44,212 nt of DNA from Chloroflexota bacterium (GTDB lineage Bacteria; Chloroflexota; Limnocylindria; Limnocylindrales; CSP1-4), in assembly GCA_017881905.1 (NCBI GenBank), contig JADGQI010000019.1:1-44212 (forward strand). Reading direction: 5' to 3'. The position numbers were made by a program, and so were the translations under genes. Positions 27,597 to 36,101 of this stretch are shown here, piece after piece. Position 1 is the stretch's first letter, and each line of letters starts with the position of its first letter. The notes under the pieces were generated by a model. The model saw only the letters and a program-made list of their open reading frames with translations. It was not told the DNA's origin and did not search any database.

Positions 27597-28689
27597 ACAG
27601 GACCTCGATCACGTCACCGTCGCGGACCACGTACGTCTTGCCCTCGGATCGAAGCTTCCCGTGCTTGCGCGCTTCCGCCGTGGAACCCAGCTCGAGCAGG
27701 TCGGCGTACGACACGGTCTCGGCGCGGATGAACCCCTTGGCCAGATCCGTGTGGATGGCTGCCGCGGCATCGACCGCGTTCGAGCCGTCCGGGACCGGCC
27801 AGGCCCGGACCTCGTCGGGCCCGGCCGTCAGGAAGCTGATCAGCCCCAGGAGGCGGTACGACAGGGCGATCACCCGGTCGAGGCTCGACCCGTGGAGACC
27901 GAGCTCGTCGATGAACACCGCTGCCTCGTCGGGTTCGAGCTCACCCAGCTCCATCTCGATCTTTGCCGACAGCGCGTCCACGAGGGCGTGCTCGTGCGCA
28001 TAGCGATCGGCGATGGCGGCGACGATCCCCGCCTCCCGCGGGATATCCCGTTCCCCGACGTTGAGCAGGACGAGGACCGGCTTCTGGGTCAGGAAGCGGA
28101 ATCCGCGGATCGCCTTCTCGTCCTCCGGCGGAAGCGCGGTGTCGCGGATCGGGCGCCCCTCCACGAGCGCCTGGTGGATCCGGGTGAGGATGACCTCCTC
28201 GCGCTCGTTGGCGTCGCGCTCCGCCTGGGAGCCGTGCCGTCCGGTCGCCTTGAGCCGGTCGAGCCGGCGCTCGGTCATCGCCAGGTCGGCCAGGATGAAC
28301 TCGAGGTCGAGCCGCTCGAGGTCTCGCCACGGGTCGACCGATCCTTCGGCGTGCGGGATCGACGGATCCTCGAACGCCCGGACGACGTGGAGCAGTGCGT
28401 CCGAGTCGCGCAGCCGGGCGAGGTGCTCGGCCGGCAGCTCCTCGGTCCCGACCCGACCCTCGCTCGAGGCCGGCGGGGCGGGCAGGTCGACGTAGGTCAC
28501 GTCGGCATGGACGATCTTCTTCGGCTTGAAGATGTCGGCCAGCCGGTCCAGCCGGTCGTCCGGCACCTTGACCACGCCGACGTTGAGCTGGATGCCGCCG
28601 TAGCCGCCGGTCTCGGCGTGGCCGCGGGTCAGCGTGTTGAAGACGGTCGTCTTGCCCGCGGCGGCAAGCCCGACGATGGCGATCTGCAT
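27586..28689 (-). CDS. ychF: Redox-regulated ATPase YchF (OLA1 family)
   Basis: MQIAIVGLAAAGKTTVFNTLTRG, FKPKKIVHADVTYVDLPA; C-terminal DLAKGFIRAETVSYADLLELG...EGKTYVVRDGDVIEVLFSR (TGS-like). Confidence 0.92.
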   Translation of the reverse strand: MQIAIVGLAAAGKTTVFNTLTRGHAETGGYGGIQLNVGVVKVPDDRLDRLADIFKPKKIVHADVTYVDLPAPPASSEGRVGTEELPAEHLARLRDSDALLHVVRAFEDPSIPHAEGSVDPWRDLERLDLEFILADLAMTERRLDRLKATGRHGSQAERDANEREEVILTRIHQALVEGRPIRDTALPPEDEKAIRGFRFLTQKPVLVLLNVGERDIPREAGIVAAIADRYAHEHALVDALSAKIEMELGELEPDEAAVFIDELGLHGSSLDRVIALSYRLLGLISFLTAGPDEVRAWPVPDGSNAVDAAAAIHTDLAKGFIRAETVSYADLLELGSTAEARKHGKLRSEGKTYVVRDGDVIEVLFSR

Positions 28690-28695
28690 CCGTTG

Positions 28696-28719
28696 ATTGT
28701 GTCCGACCCGAGCGGCGAC
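28696..28719 (-). promoter_or_regulatory. Possible ychF promoter, leaderless geometry
   Basis: Minus strand CCGACA, 18-nt spacer, CACAAT (28701-28696), 6 nt, ATG at 28689. Confidence 0.35.
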
Positions 28720-28726
28720 TGTCGGA

Positions 28727-29800
28727 TCAGTACCCGACGCCCGGATCGACGACGTTGAGCAGCGGCTCGCCCCGGGCGTAGCGCGTCAGGTTGTCGCAGA
28801 ACAGCGCGACGCTCCGATCGAGCACCCGACCGCTCGACCACGAGGTGTGCGGGGTCACGATCACGTTGGGCAGGTCGTAGAACGGCGACCCGGGCAGGAG
28901 CGGCTCCTCGCGGAACGTGTCCAGGACCGCACCGCCGAGCGGACCGTCGCGCAGCGCCCGGAGGAGGGCTCGCTCATCGACGAGCCGTCCGCGGGCGACG
29001 TTGATCAGCCACGCCCCGGGCTTGACCGAGGCCAGGGCGGCCTCGTCGATCATCCCCTCGGTCGCCGGGGTCAGCGGGGCCGCGAGCACGATGAAGTCCG
29101 CCTCCGCCAGCAGGTCGGACAGCCCTTCCGGGCCGGTGAGGCGCTCGATCCCGAGTGGCGGCCCGGCCGATGGCCGAGCGTCGTCGACACCGTCCCCGTC
29201 GACTGCCGTCGGCTCGTCCGGTCCCGGCCGACGGCGGGTCGCGACGACCCTGCAGCCGAACGCGACCGCCAGCCTGGCGACCGCCGTCCCGATCGACCCG
29301 AGGCCGACGATGCCGATGGTGACGTCGTGCAGCTCTGCGCCCTCGAGTGGCTGCCACGTCCGCTCGCGCTGGAGCTCGAGGAGCTGGGGCAACCGGCGAC
29401 TGACGGCCAGGATCATCATCAGGACGTACTCGGCGATCGGGTCACTGAATACGCCTCGGGCGTTCGTCACCACCAGACCGCGCTCCCGGCCGGCTGTGGT
29501 CAGCACGCGCTCGACCCCCGCCGAGGCCGAATGGACCCAGGTCAGCCGCGGAGAGCGCGCCAAGAGCCGATCGAACGCCTCGGCGGACAGGAACCCGCGG
29601 AGGAGGACCTCGACGTCGTCGAGCGGGCCGTCGGCGAGGCCCTCGATCGACACGGTGACCAGACGGGCACCCGGCGCCGCCGCCCGGATCCGCTCCAGGT
29701 CCCGACCGCGGTAGCGCGCCGACAGGATCGGGCTGAGCGCGATCGCCGCAGGTGCGCCCCCTGGGCCGCGACCTGGGCCAGCCGTACCGGTCGGGCTCAT
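28727..29800 (-). CDS. D-2-hydroxyacid dehydrogenase family protein
   Basis: IGIVGLGSIGTAVARLA, INVARGRLVDERALLRALRDG, VIVTPHTSWSS. Confidence 0.9.
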   Translation of the reverse strand: MSPTGTAGPGRGPGGAPAAIALSPILSARYRGRDLERIRAAAPGARLVTVSIEGLADGPLDDVEVLLRGFLSAEAFDRLLARSPRLTWVHSASAGVERVLTTAGRERGLVVTNARGVFSDPIAEYVLMMILAVSRRLPQLLELQRERTWQPLEGAELHDVTIGIVGLGSIGTAVARLAVAFGCRVVATRRRPGPDEPTAVDGDGVDDARPSAGPPLGIERLTGPEGLSDLLAEADFIVLAAPLTPATEGMIDEAALASVKPGAWLINVARGRLVDERALLRALRDGPLGGAVLDTFREEPLLPGSPFYDLPNVIVTPHTSWSSGRVLDRSVALFCDNLTRYARGEPLLNVVDPGVGY

Positions 29801-29810
29801 CGGCGCCGAC

Positions 29811-31016
29811 TCAGCCGACCATGACCCGGGCGAGCCAGCGGTCCGGCGCCTCGATCTCGCCGTCCCGCGGCAGCGACTCCGGTCCGGCCCACAACCGTTC
29901 GAGCGCCGGCTTGCCGCCCGCCGCGGCGATCGCGGCGACGAACCGCTCCCCCTTCTTGTACTGCTCCAGCTTCATGTCCATCCCGGTGAGCCGCATGATC
30001 GCCCGCTCGAACCCGGACTTGCGCTGTTCGCGTCTGGCGTGGAACCGCTCGCTGATCCGCTCGACGTCGGGCACGAGGTCTCGACCGACCTCGTCCATGA
30101 TGTAGTCGCTGAAGCCCTCGAGCAGGCTCATGACCGCCTGGGTCTCGCGGAACAGCCGCCGCTGCTCGTCGCTCATCAGGCGTTCCATCCAGTGTTCGCC
30201 GGCGGCTTCGCCACGCAGGGACCGACCCAGCCGACGGAGCATCTCGGGGGCGATCCGCTTGGTCCCACCCGAGAACCCGGCGAGTTGCCGCTCCAGCCGA
30301 TCGGCGAGGTACGGCCGAAGCCAGGGGTGCGCCTCGAACTCGAACGCGTGGGTCGTCTCGTGGAGGGCGATCCATGTTCGGAACGCGTCGAGCGGCACGC
30401 CCAGGTTCCGTGCGGTCTGGCGGATGTTCTCCTCGACGAACAGCAGACGCCCCGGGGTCGTCTCCGCACTGAGCAATGCGAGGTCGTACTGGCCGAGGAC
30501 GCGCGTCCCCATGAATCCGAGCATGAACCCGATCTGGCGGGTGGTCACCCAGCGATTGGCGAGCGCGATGCTGGCCTGCCCGATCCCCCCTCCCGGGGGC
30601 AGGATCTGGTCGAGCAGCGTGCCCTCGAGCTTGCCGATGAGCTGGGCGAAACTGGCCGAATTGGCCCGCACCCAGCCGGCACGGTCGACCACTCCGGACC
30701 GGGCGACCACTCCGGGCAGCTCGGTCCCGAGCTCCGCGCTCAGGCGGGGCACGATCCGGGCCATCGTCTCGGCGTAGGCGGGCTCGGCGGCGGCGAGCTC
30801 GGCCGGCGTGAGCGATCCGGGGGCGTTCCGCAGCCGACCGGCAGCGACACGCTCCGCCGCAGGCCAGTCGACCAGTCCGCGCCGCGCCGACCGCTCCATC
30901 CGGCGGCCGACCACCGTCGCGGCCACGCCCAGCGCCGACCCGACGAGGAAGCCGGCCTGCCAGACCCGATCGTCGCGAGTGGCGCCCGGCCGGCCGGTCC
31001 CGTCGCCTCGGCTCAT
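29811..31016 (-). CDS. Zinc-dependent metalloprotease of the 'F420 biosynthesis-associated' family
   Basis: WIALHETTHAFEFEAHPWLRPYL (HExxH), SDYIMDEVGRDLVP, N-terminal TM. Confidence 0.75.
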   Translation of the reverse strand: MSRGDGTGRPGATRDDRVWQAGFLVGSALGVAATVVGRRMERSARRGLVDWPAAERVAAGRLRNAPGSLTPAELAAAEPAYAETMARIVPRLSAELGTELPGVVARSGVVDRAGWVRANSASFAQLIGKLEGTLLDQILPPGGGIGQASIALANRWVTTRQIGFMLGFMGTRVLGQYDLALLSAETTPGRLLFVEENIRQTARNLGVPLDAFRTWIALHETTHAFEFEAHPWLRPYLADRLERQLAGFSGGTKRIAPEMLRRLGRSLRGEAAGEHWMERLMSDEQRRLFRETQAVMSLLEGFSDYIMDEVGRDLVPDVERISERFHARREQRKSGFERAIMRLTGMDMKLEQYKKGERFVAAIAAAGGKPALERLWAGPESLPRDGEIEAPDRWLARVMVG

Positions 31017-31876
31017 GCCGCGGATCCCTGGAGCGCAACCGTCTGGACGTCGGCGAAGCCCTCGCCGAACAGCCGGCGCGCCAGGTCGTGGAACGCGGAC
31101 GCGTCGCCCGTGGTCAGCTGGAGGTGGATGGCCCGATCCACCGGACCGGGGACGTCGAGCCCGTTCATCGCCAGGAGGTCCACCAGCGCCGAGGCGGTCG
31201 CGGTCGCCGAGTCGACCACGGCGACGTGGTCGCCCGCCACGGCCTCGAGGATCGGGCGCAGCAGCGGGTAGTGGGTGCAGCCGAGGAGGAGCGTGTCGAT
31301 CCGGGCCGACGACGGCAGCGGGAAGATGAACTCGCCCGACGCATCCCGCTCGCCGAGGAGCGGGGCGAGCGCATCGCGGACCGTGGCCTCCACGTCGCGC
31401 CCGCTGAGCAGCCCCGCCTCGACCATCGGGACGAAGGCCGGCGTGGCGTGCTCGTAGACCTCGACCGCCGGGTTCTCCTCCTTGATCGCATTGAAGTAGG
31501 CGTGGGATCGTACCGTCGCCGGCGTGGCGATCACGCCGACCCGTCGGACCCGGCTGGCGAGGACAGCGGCGGCCGCCCCGGGCCGGATGACGCCGAGGAT
31601 GGGCAGCGGATAGCGCCGACGAAGGTCGGTCAGGGCGACGGCCGTCGACGTGTTGCAGGCGATCACGACGAGCTTCACGTCACGCTCGACGAGGGTATCG
31701 ACGGCCTGGCGGGTGAAGCGCAGGACCTCGTCGTCGCTGCGGGTCCCGTACGGGGCGCGAGCGTTATCGCCGAGATATACGGTCGACTCCGCCGGCAACC
31801 GACGGACGATCTCGCGGAGGACCGTCAGCCCGCCGACCCCGGAGTCGAAGACGCCGATCGGTCGCGGGTCCGTCAC
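31013..31876 (-). CDS. murI: Glutamate racemase
   Basis: IGVFDSGVGGLTVLREI, YLGDNARAPYG, VIACNTSTAVAL, LLGCTHYPLL. Confidence 0.95.
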   Translation of the reverse strand: MTDPRPIGVFDSGVGGLTVLREIVRRLPAESTVYLGDNARAPYGTRSDDEVLRFTRQAVDTLVERDVKLVVIACNTSTAVALTDLRRRYPLPILGVIRPGAAAAVLASRVRRVGVIATPATVRSHAYFNAIKEENPAVEVYEHATPAFVPMVEAGLLSGRDVEATVRDALAPLLGERDASGEFIFPLPSSARIDTLLLGCTHYPLLRPILEAVAGDHVAVVDSATATASALVDLLAMNGLDVPGPVDRAIHLQLTTGDASAFHDLARRLFGEGFADVQTVALQGSAA

Positions 31877-31877
31877 G

Positions 31878-33026
31878 TCAGTGACGCGCCCCGACGGCGG
31901 GCCGGTCGGCGACGAGGAGCGCGTTGGCGATGCCGATCACGTCCTGGCTGATCTGCGCCGACGGCTCGGCCAGCACGAACGGCACGCCCTCGTTGTTGGA
32001 CTGCACCACGAGCCGTCCGTCCGACACGACGCGGTGCTCCGGGACCCGACCGATCGCCGCGGCCAGGTCCTGCTCGGCGATGCCGCCGGCGGAGTCGGCT
32101 CGATTGACGAGGTAGCGCACCTTCGTCGGCGGGTAGCCGAGCGAGCGGAAGGTGTCCGCCATCACCAGCGTGTTGTGGATCGTCGTCGAGTCGAACGTGA
32201 CGATCTCGACGATCGTGTCCGACGCGTCGAGCAGGGCGAGCGTCCGCTCGTCGATGCCCACCGTCGTGTCGATCACGATCACGTCGTAGACCCGGCGCAT
32301 CAGCGAAAGGATCTTGTCCAGGTCGCGGACGCTGATCATCTCGTGCTGCTCGACCCGCGGCGGCGCGAGCAGGATGTCGATCCCGGAGGGATCGCGCCAC
32401 AGGACGTCGGACAGGTCGCCCTCTGCGATCCGGTCGGTCGGCAGGTCGACGATGGATGGTGCGCTCATGGGGACCTTGAGCAGCGCCCGGAGGTCGCCGA
32501 ACTGGAGGCTCCCGTCGATGAGCGCCGTCCGCCGCCCGGCCTGGCCGATGGCGACCGCGAGGTTGAGCGCGATCGTCGTCGTGCCCACCCCACCCTTGGG
32601 GGCGAAGACCGTGATCAGGCGGGAGTTGCCGACCGCCTGGGTCTCACGGAAGGCCGCCTGGACCCCGTGGATGCGGCTGATCAGGTCGTAGCCGGAGAAC
32701 GGCATCGACAGGACGGCATGCACGCCGATGTCCGGATCCGGCTCGATCGGCTTCTGGGGCACGGTCAGCACGATCACCGGGACGCCCAGCCCGGCAGCAT
32801 GGAGCTGGCCGATCAGCTGGGGGCCCTTGACGCGGCCCTGGAGGAGCGCGTCGACGATGACCACGTCGGGTCGGAGCTGGGCGATCTGGCCGGCGACCTT
32901 CGCCCCGTCGGACATGACGTCCAGGAGCTTGATCTGCTGCTGTGAGTTCAGCAGGCTCCGGATGTACTGCCCGACCTGGGGGACGTCCTCGACGACAAGC
33001 AAGCGGACCTGATCGGATGCGGCCAC
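31878..33026 (-). CDS. CpaE-like protein: receiver-like domain plus MinD/ParA-type ATPase
   Basis: LLVVEDVPQVGQYIRSLL...DVVIVDALL receiver; VFAPKGGVGTTTIALNLAVAI deviant Walker A; VYDVIVIDTT. Confidence 0.85.
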   Translation of the reverse strand: MAASDQVRLLVVEDVPQVGQYIRSLLNSQQQIKLLDVMSDGAKVAGQIAQLRPDVVIVDALLQGRVKGPQLIGQLHAAGLGVPVIVLTVPQKPIEPDPDIGVHAVLSMPFSGYDLISRIHGVQAAFRETQAVGNSRLITVFAPKGGVGTTTIALNLAVAIGQAGRRTALIDGSLQFGDLRALLKVPMSAPSIVDLPTDRIAEGDLSDVLWRDPSGIDILLAPPRVEQHEMISVRDLDKILSLMRRVYDVIVIDTTVGIDERTLALLDASDTIVEIVTFDSTTIHNTLVMADTFRSLGYPPTKVRYLVNRADSAGGIAEQDLAAAIGRVPEHRVVSDGRLVVQSNNEGVPFVLAEPSAQISQDVIGIANALLVADRPAVGARH

Positions 33027-33032
33027 GGTCGG

Positions 33033-33038
33033 ACTATA
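33033..33038 (-). promoter_or_regulatory. Extended -10 element of the cpaE-like gene, leaderless geometry
   Basis: Minus strand TTGGTATAGT with TATAGT at 33038-33033; 6 nt to the GTG at 33026. Confidence 0.55.
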
Positions 33039-33074
33039 CCAAGCCGACGTCGGCGCCTGACTCGTACCCGGAGG

Positions 33075-34100
33075 TCATGGGTCGGTCCTCGGGACGATGA
33101 CGTCGAGCGCACCCGCTCGGACGGTCGCCTCGAGCACGCCGGCGCCGTGCCCGTCACCGTCGACCTGGCGGGGCTGGGCGGGCACGGCCTCGATCCGGAT
33201 CACCCGGCCACGAGCACGGAACGCCGCCCCGGACGGCGAGCCGCCGAGGTCGGTCCGATCGAGCAGCTCGAGCGCGCCGCGGATCCCGCCCGCCACGCTC
33301 GCGACGCGCAGGACGAGGAGGTCGAGCAGACCGTCGTCCGGGACGATCGGCAGGCGCGGCCGGACGAGCCCGGGGATGAGCTCGCCCGCGTTGGCGACGA
33401 GGGCCACGGTGGCCTCGAGCTCGAGCCGCTCACCGTCGACGTCGATGACGTACGGGGACGGGCGCATCTCGCCGAGCAGCCCGAGCGCCGATACCCAGTA
33501 GGCGAGCCGGCCGAGCCGGTGCTTGTGGGACCCGGCCGTGGCGGCCATCACCCGGGCGTCCCAGCCGACGCCGGCGGCCACGGCGAACAGGCGGCTCGGG
33601 ATGGCCAGCGGCCCGACCTCGTCGTCGGCCCCGGCCGCTCGGTCGTCCGGACCGGCGTCCCCGGTCGCGGGCAGGAGCGCCGATCCGAGATCGATCGATC
33701 GTCGGACCCCGTCGGTCAGGGCGGCCACGGCCCTGGCCGGGCTGTCCGGGATCCGGAGCGCGGTCGCCAGGACGTTGCCGGTCCCGCCCGGGATGATCGC
33801 CAGTGGGATCCCCGACCCGGCCAGGTCGGCGGTCAGTGCCGCGACCGTCCCGTCGCCGCCGACCGCGATGACCAGGCCAGCGCCCGACCGGACCGCATCC
33901 TGGCCGGCGGCGTCGATCGACCCGGCGTCCTCGACCCGGACGACGACCGGTGCCTGCCCGGTCGTGGATCGGACCCACGCATCCACCTGGGCCATGATCG
34001 CCTCACCACGCCGGACGTTCCGGATGCGCGACGCCTTCGGGTTGACGATGACGATGGCCGGACCGGGTAGCCGACGTGGGTCGAACGCCGCCCCGGTCAC
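33075..34100 (-). CDS. Diacylglycerol kinase family lipid kinase (YegS/LCB5-like)
   Basis: AIVIVNPKASR, VIAVGGDGTVAALTADLAGSGIPLAIIPGGTGNVLATAL; GTG start at 34100 with 4-nt overlap. Confidence 0.9.
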   Translation of the reverse strand: MTGAAFDPRRLPGPAIVIVNPKASRIRNVRRGEAIMAQVDAWVRSTTGQAPVVVRVEDAGSIDAAGQDAVRSGAGLVIAVGGDGTVAALTADLAGSGIPLAIIPGGTGNVLATALRIPDSPARAVAALTDGVRRSIDLGSALLPATGDAGPDDRAAGADDEVGPLAIPSRLFAVAAGVGWDARVMAATAGSHKHRLGRLAYWVSALGLLGEMRPSPYVIDVDGERLELEATVALVANAGELIPGLVRPRLPIVPDDGLLDLLVLRVASVAGGIRGALELLDRTDLGGSPSGAAFRARGRVIRIEAVPAQPRQVDGDGHGAGVLEATVRAGALDVIVPRTDP

Positions 34101-34879
34101 GGACGCATCGCGACGAGGATGGCCCGGTCCGCACCCGGACCAATCGGCTCGAGATCGTAGCCGCGCGCCAGGAGCTCGACCTCCAGGCCGGCCGCTTCGG
34201 CGAAGACGACCAGCTCCTCGGCCCCGACGAGCCGGATCCGGTCCGTCCTCGACCAGCGGATCGGTGACTCGCCCTGGGCGCCCTCGTCGTAGATCGTCGT
34301 GAGATGGACGGTCTGCGACGCGCCGTCGTGGAGCGCCGATCCCGTCTTGATCACCGTGCGACCGGTCTCCGGGTCGACCCTGATGTACTCCAGGAAGATG
34401 CGGCCGTCGTACCGGGCGAGGTCGTCCGCGTCCGGCAGCCACAGGTCGATCAGGCACAGGCCGCCCGGTTCGAGATGATCGGCCAAGGTCGCCACCGCCG
34501 CCGCCTGGGCGGTCCGGTCCCCGAACACGAGCAGCGAGTTCAAGGCGATGAAGCCGAGACGGTAGCGTGCCGGCGACCGCAGCTCGGCGGCGTCGGCCTC
34601 GATGAGATCCAGCCGCTCGGCCACCGCGGCACCGGCCGCATCGGCGCGATCGCGCGCCCGGCGGAGCATCGCCGGATCGTTGTCGACGCCCGTCACCGAC
34701 CAGCCCGCCTCGGCAAGGGGCACAGCCAGCCGCCCCGACCCGACCCCGAGCTCGAGGATCCGACCGTCCGCCCGCTCGGCCAGCGCGAGGACCAGGTCGA
34801 GGTCGCCGGGATCCTCGAGCAGGTCGACGTCGTACAGGCGGGCCAGGGCGACGGCCGTCGGCGAGGGGGGAGGACGCAT
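34097..34879 (-). CDS. Class I SAM-dependent methyltransferase
   Basis: RILELGVGSGRLAVPLAEAGWSVTGVDNDPAML (motif I). Confidence 0.88.
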   Translation of the reverse strand: MRPPPSPTAVALARLYDVDLLEDPGDLDLVLALAERADGRILELGVGSGRLAVPLAEAGWSVTGVDNDPAMLRRARDRADAAGAAVAERLDLIEADAAELRSPARYRLGFIALNSLLVFGDRTAQAAAVATLADHLEPGGLCLIDLWLPDADDLARYDGRIFLEYIRVDPETGRTVIKTGSALHDGASQTVHLTTIYDEGAQGESPIRWSRTDRIRLVGAEELVVFAEAAGLEVELLARGYDLEPIGPGADRAILVAMRP

Positions 34880-34885
34880 GGTCCG

Positions 34886-34891
34886 ATGCTA
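34886..34891 (-). promoter_or_regulatory. -10-like element, leaderless geometry, methyltransferase gene
   Basis: Minus strand TAGCAT (34891-34886), 6 nt (CGGACC), ATG at 34879. Confidence 0.4.
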
Positions 34892-34911
34892 CCCGCTGCC
34901 GCTCGCGGGGA

Positions 34912-35970
34912 TCAGCGCTCGAAGCGGACGGTCCGGCCGGCGCGCTTCTTGACCGCGAGTGCGCTGATCGCCTCGAGTGCGGCCCGATTGGCCGCCATCG
35001 CCGTCGTCTCGGCATGGTCGTACGGCGGCGACACCTCGACGATGTCCATGGCGCACAGATCGACGGCAGCGACGATCTGGCGGATCGCCCGAAGGACCTC
35101 GCGGGTAAGCATCCCGCCCGGTTCGGGCGTCCCGGTGCCCGGCGCGAGCCCGGGATCGATCACGTCGATGTCGAGGCTGAGATAGATCGAGTCCGGGCCG
35201 TCGAGCGCCTCGGCGATCGCGTCCGCGATGACGGCGTCCGCACCGCGCTCCTCCATCTCGGTCATGAAGTGGTACCGCAGGCCGTGGTCCTTCATCCACT
35301 CGAACACCTCGACCGGCGGCCAGTAGCCGCGGAGCCCGACCTGGACGAAGTTTCTCCCGGCGACCGCGCCCGACTCGATCAGCCGGCGCATCGGCGTCCC
35401 ATGGCCGGCGAGTACGCCCCAGTCCTCGTTGGCCGTGTCGGCATGCGCATCGAAGTGGACGATCCCGATCGAGCCGGGCCGGCGGACCTCCGCGATCGCG
35501 GTCGCCGACGGCCAGGTGATCGAGTGGTCGCCGCCGAGGACGATGGGGATGGCGCCCGTCTCGGCGACCTCGCGGACCTTCCGGTAGATCAGGGCGTGGG
35601 CCCGGTCGATCCAGGCCGGGATGACGTTGGCGTCCCCAGCATCGACCACGTCGAGCTCCTCGAACGGCTCGACGCCGAGCTGGAGCGAGTGGATGGACCC
35701 GGAGGTGTACTGCGCCTCGCGGATGGCGCGCGGACCGAACCGGGCACCGGGTCGGTGACTGACGGCGTCGTCGAACGGCGCTCCGATGATGGCCACGTCG
35801 GTCCGGCGCCGGCGCAGCTCGGCGGCGTCGGTGATCCATGGCAGCTTCATGAACGTGGTCGGACCGACGTAGGTGGGCAGGTCGAAGTCCGTGTACGTCT
35901 CGTACTCTCGATCCCAGCCGTTGAGCGCGGCGAAGTTCGCAGCGGGATCGGGATCGTGGCGCTCGGACAT
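34912..35970 (-). CDS. Agmatinase/ureohydrolase (arginase) family protein
   Basis: VLGGDHSITWPSA, IVHFDAHADTANEDWG, LSLDIDVIDPGLAPGTGTPEPGG; start MSERHD with GGAGG SD. Confidence 0.9.
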   Translation of the reverse strand: MSERHDPDPAANFAALNGWDREYETYTDFDLPTYVGPTTFMKLPWITDAAELRRRRTDVAIIGAPFDDAVSHRPGARFGPRAIREAQYTSGSIHSLQLGVEPFEELDVVDAGDANVIPAWIDRAHALIYRKVREVAETGAIPIVLGGDHSITWPSATAIAEVRRPGSIGIVHFDAHADTANEDWGVLAGHGTPMRRLIESGAVAGRNFVQVGLRGYWPPVEVFEWMKDHGLRYHFMTEMEERGADAVIADAIAEALDGPDSIYLSLDIDVIDPGLAPGTGTPEPGGMLTREVLRAIRQIVAAVDLCAMDIVEVSPPYDHAETTAMAANRAALEAISALAVKKRAGRTVRFER

Positions 35971-36041
35971 GGAAGTCCTCCGGGAGACCAGCCGGCGCAG
36001 GCGGTCGTCGGACCGTCGCTCGGGCTCAGCCGTCTCTGGAG

Positions 36042-36098
36042 CGCCGCCGGTTCGCATCCAGCGTCCAGCGGGGCGCGCCGGCGGCGATGGTACCACCC
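36042..36098 (-). other. Structured leader of the agmatinase gene
   Basis: Minus strand GGGTGGTACC (36098-36089) followed by a 9-bp stem CGCCGCCGG/CCGGCGGCG (36086-36078 with 36050-36042). Confidence 0.4.
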
Positions 36099-36101
36099 GG
36101 T

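Noticed and set aside
36089-36098. Definite T-box riboswitch call
   Set aside because: Only the GGGTGGTACC core matches; no specifier stem could be placed outside the upstream coding region, so kept only as a low-confidence structured leader.
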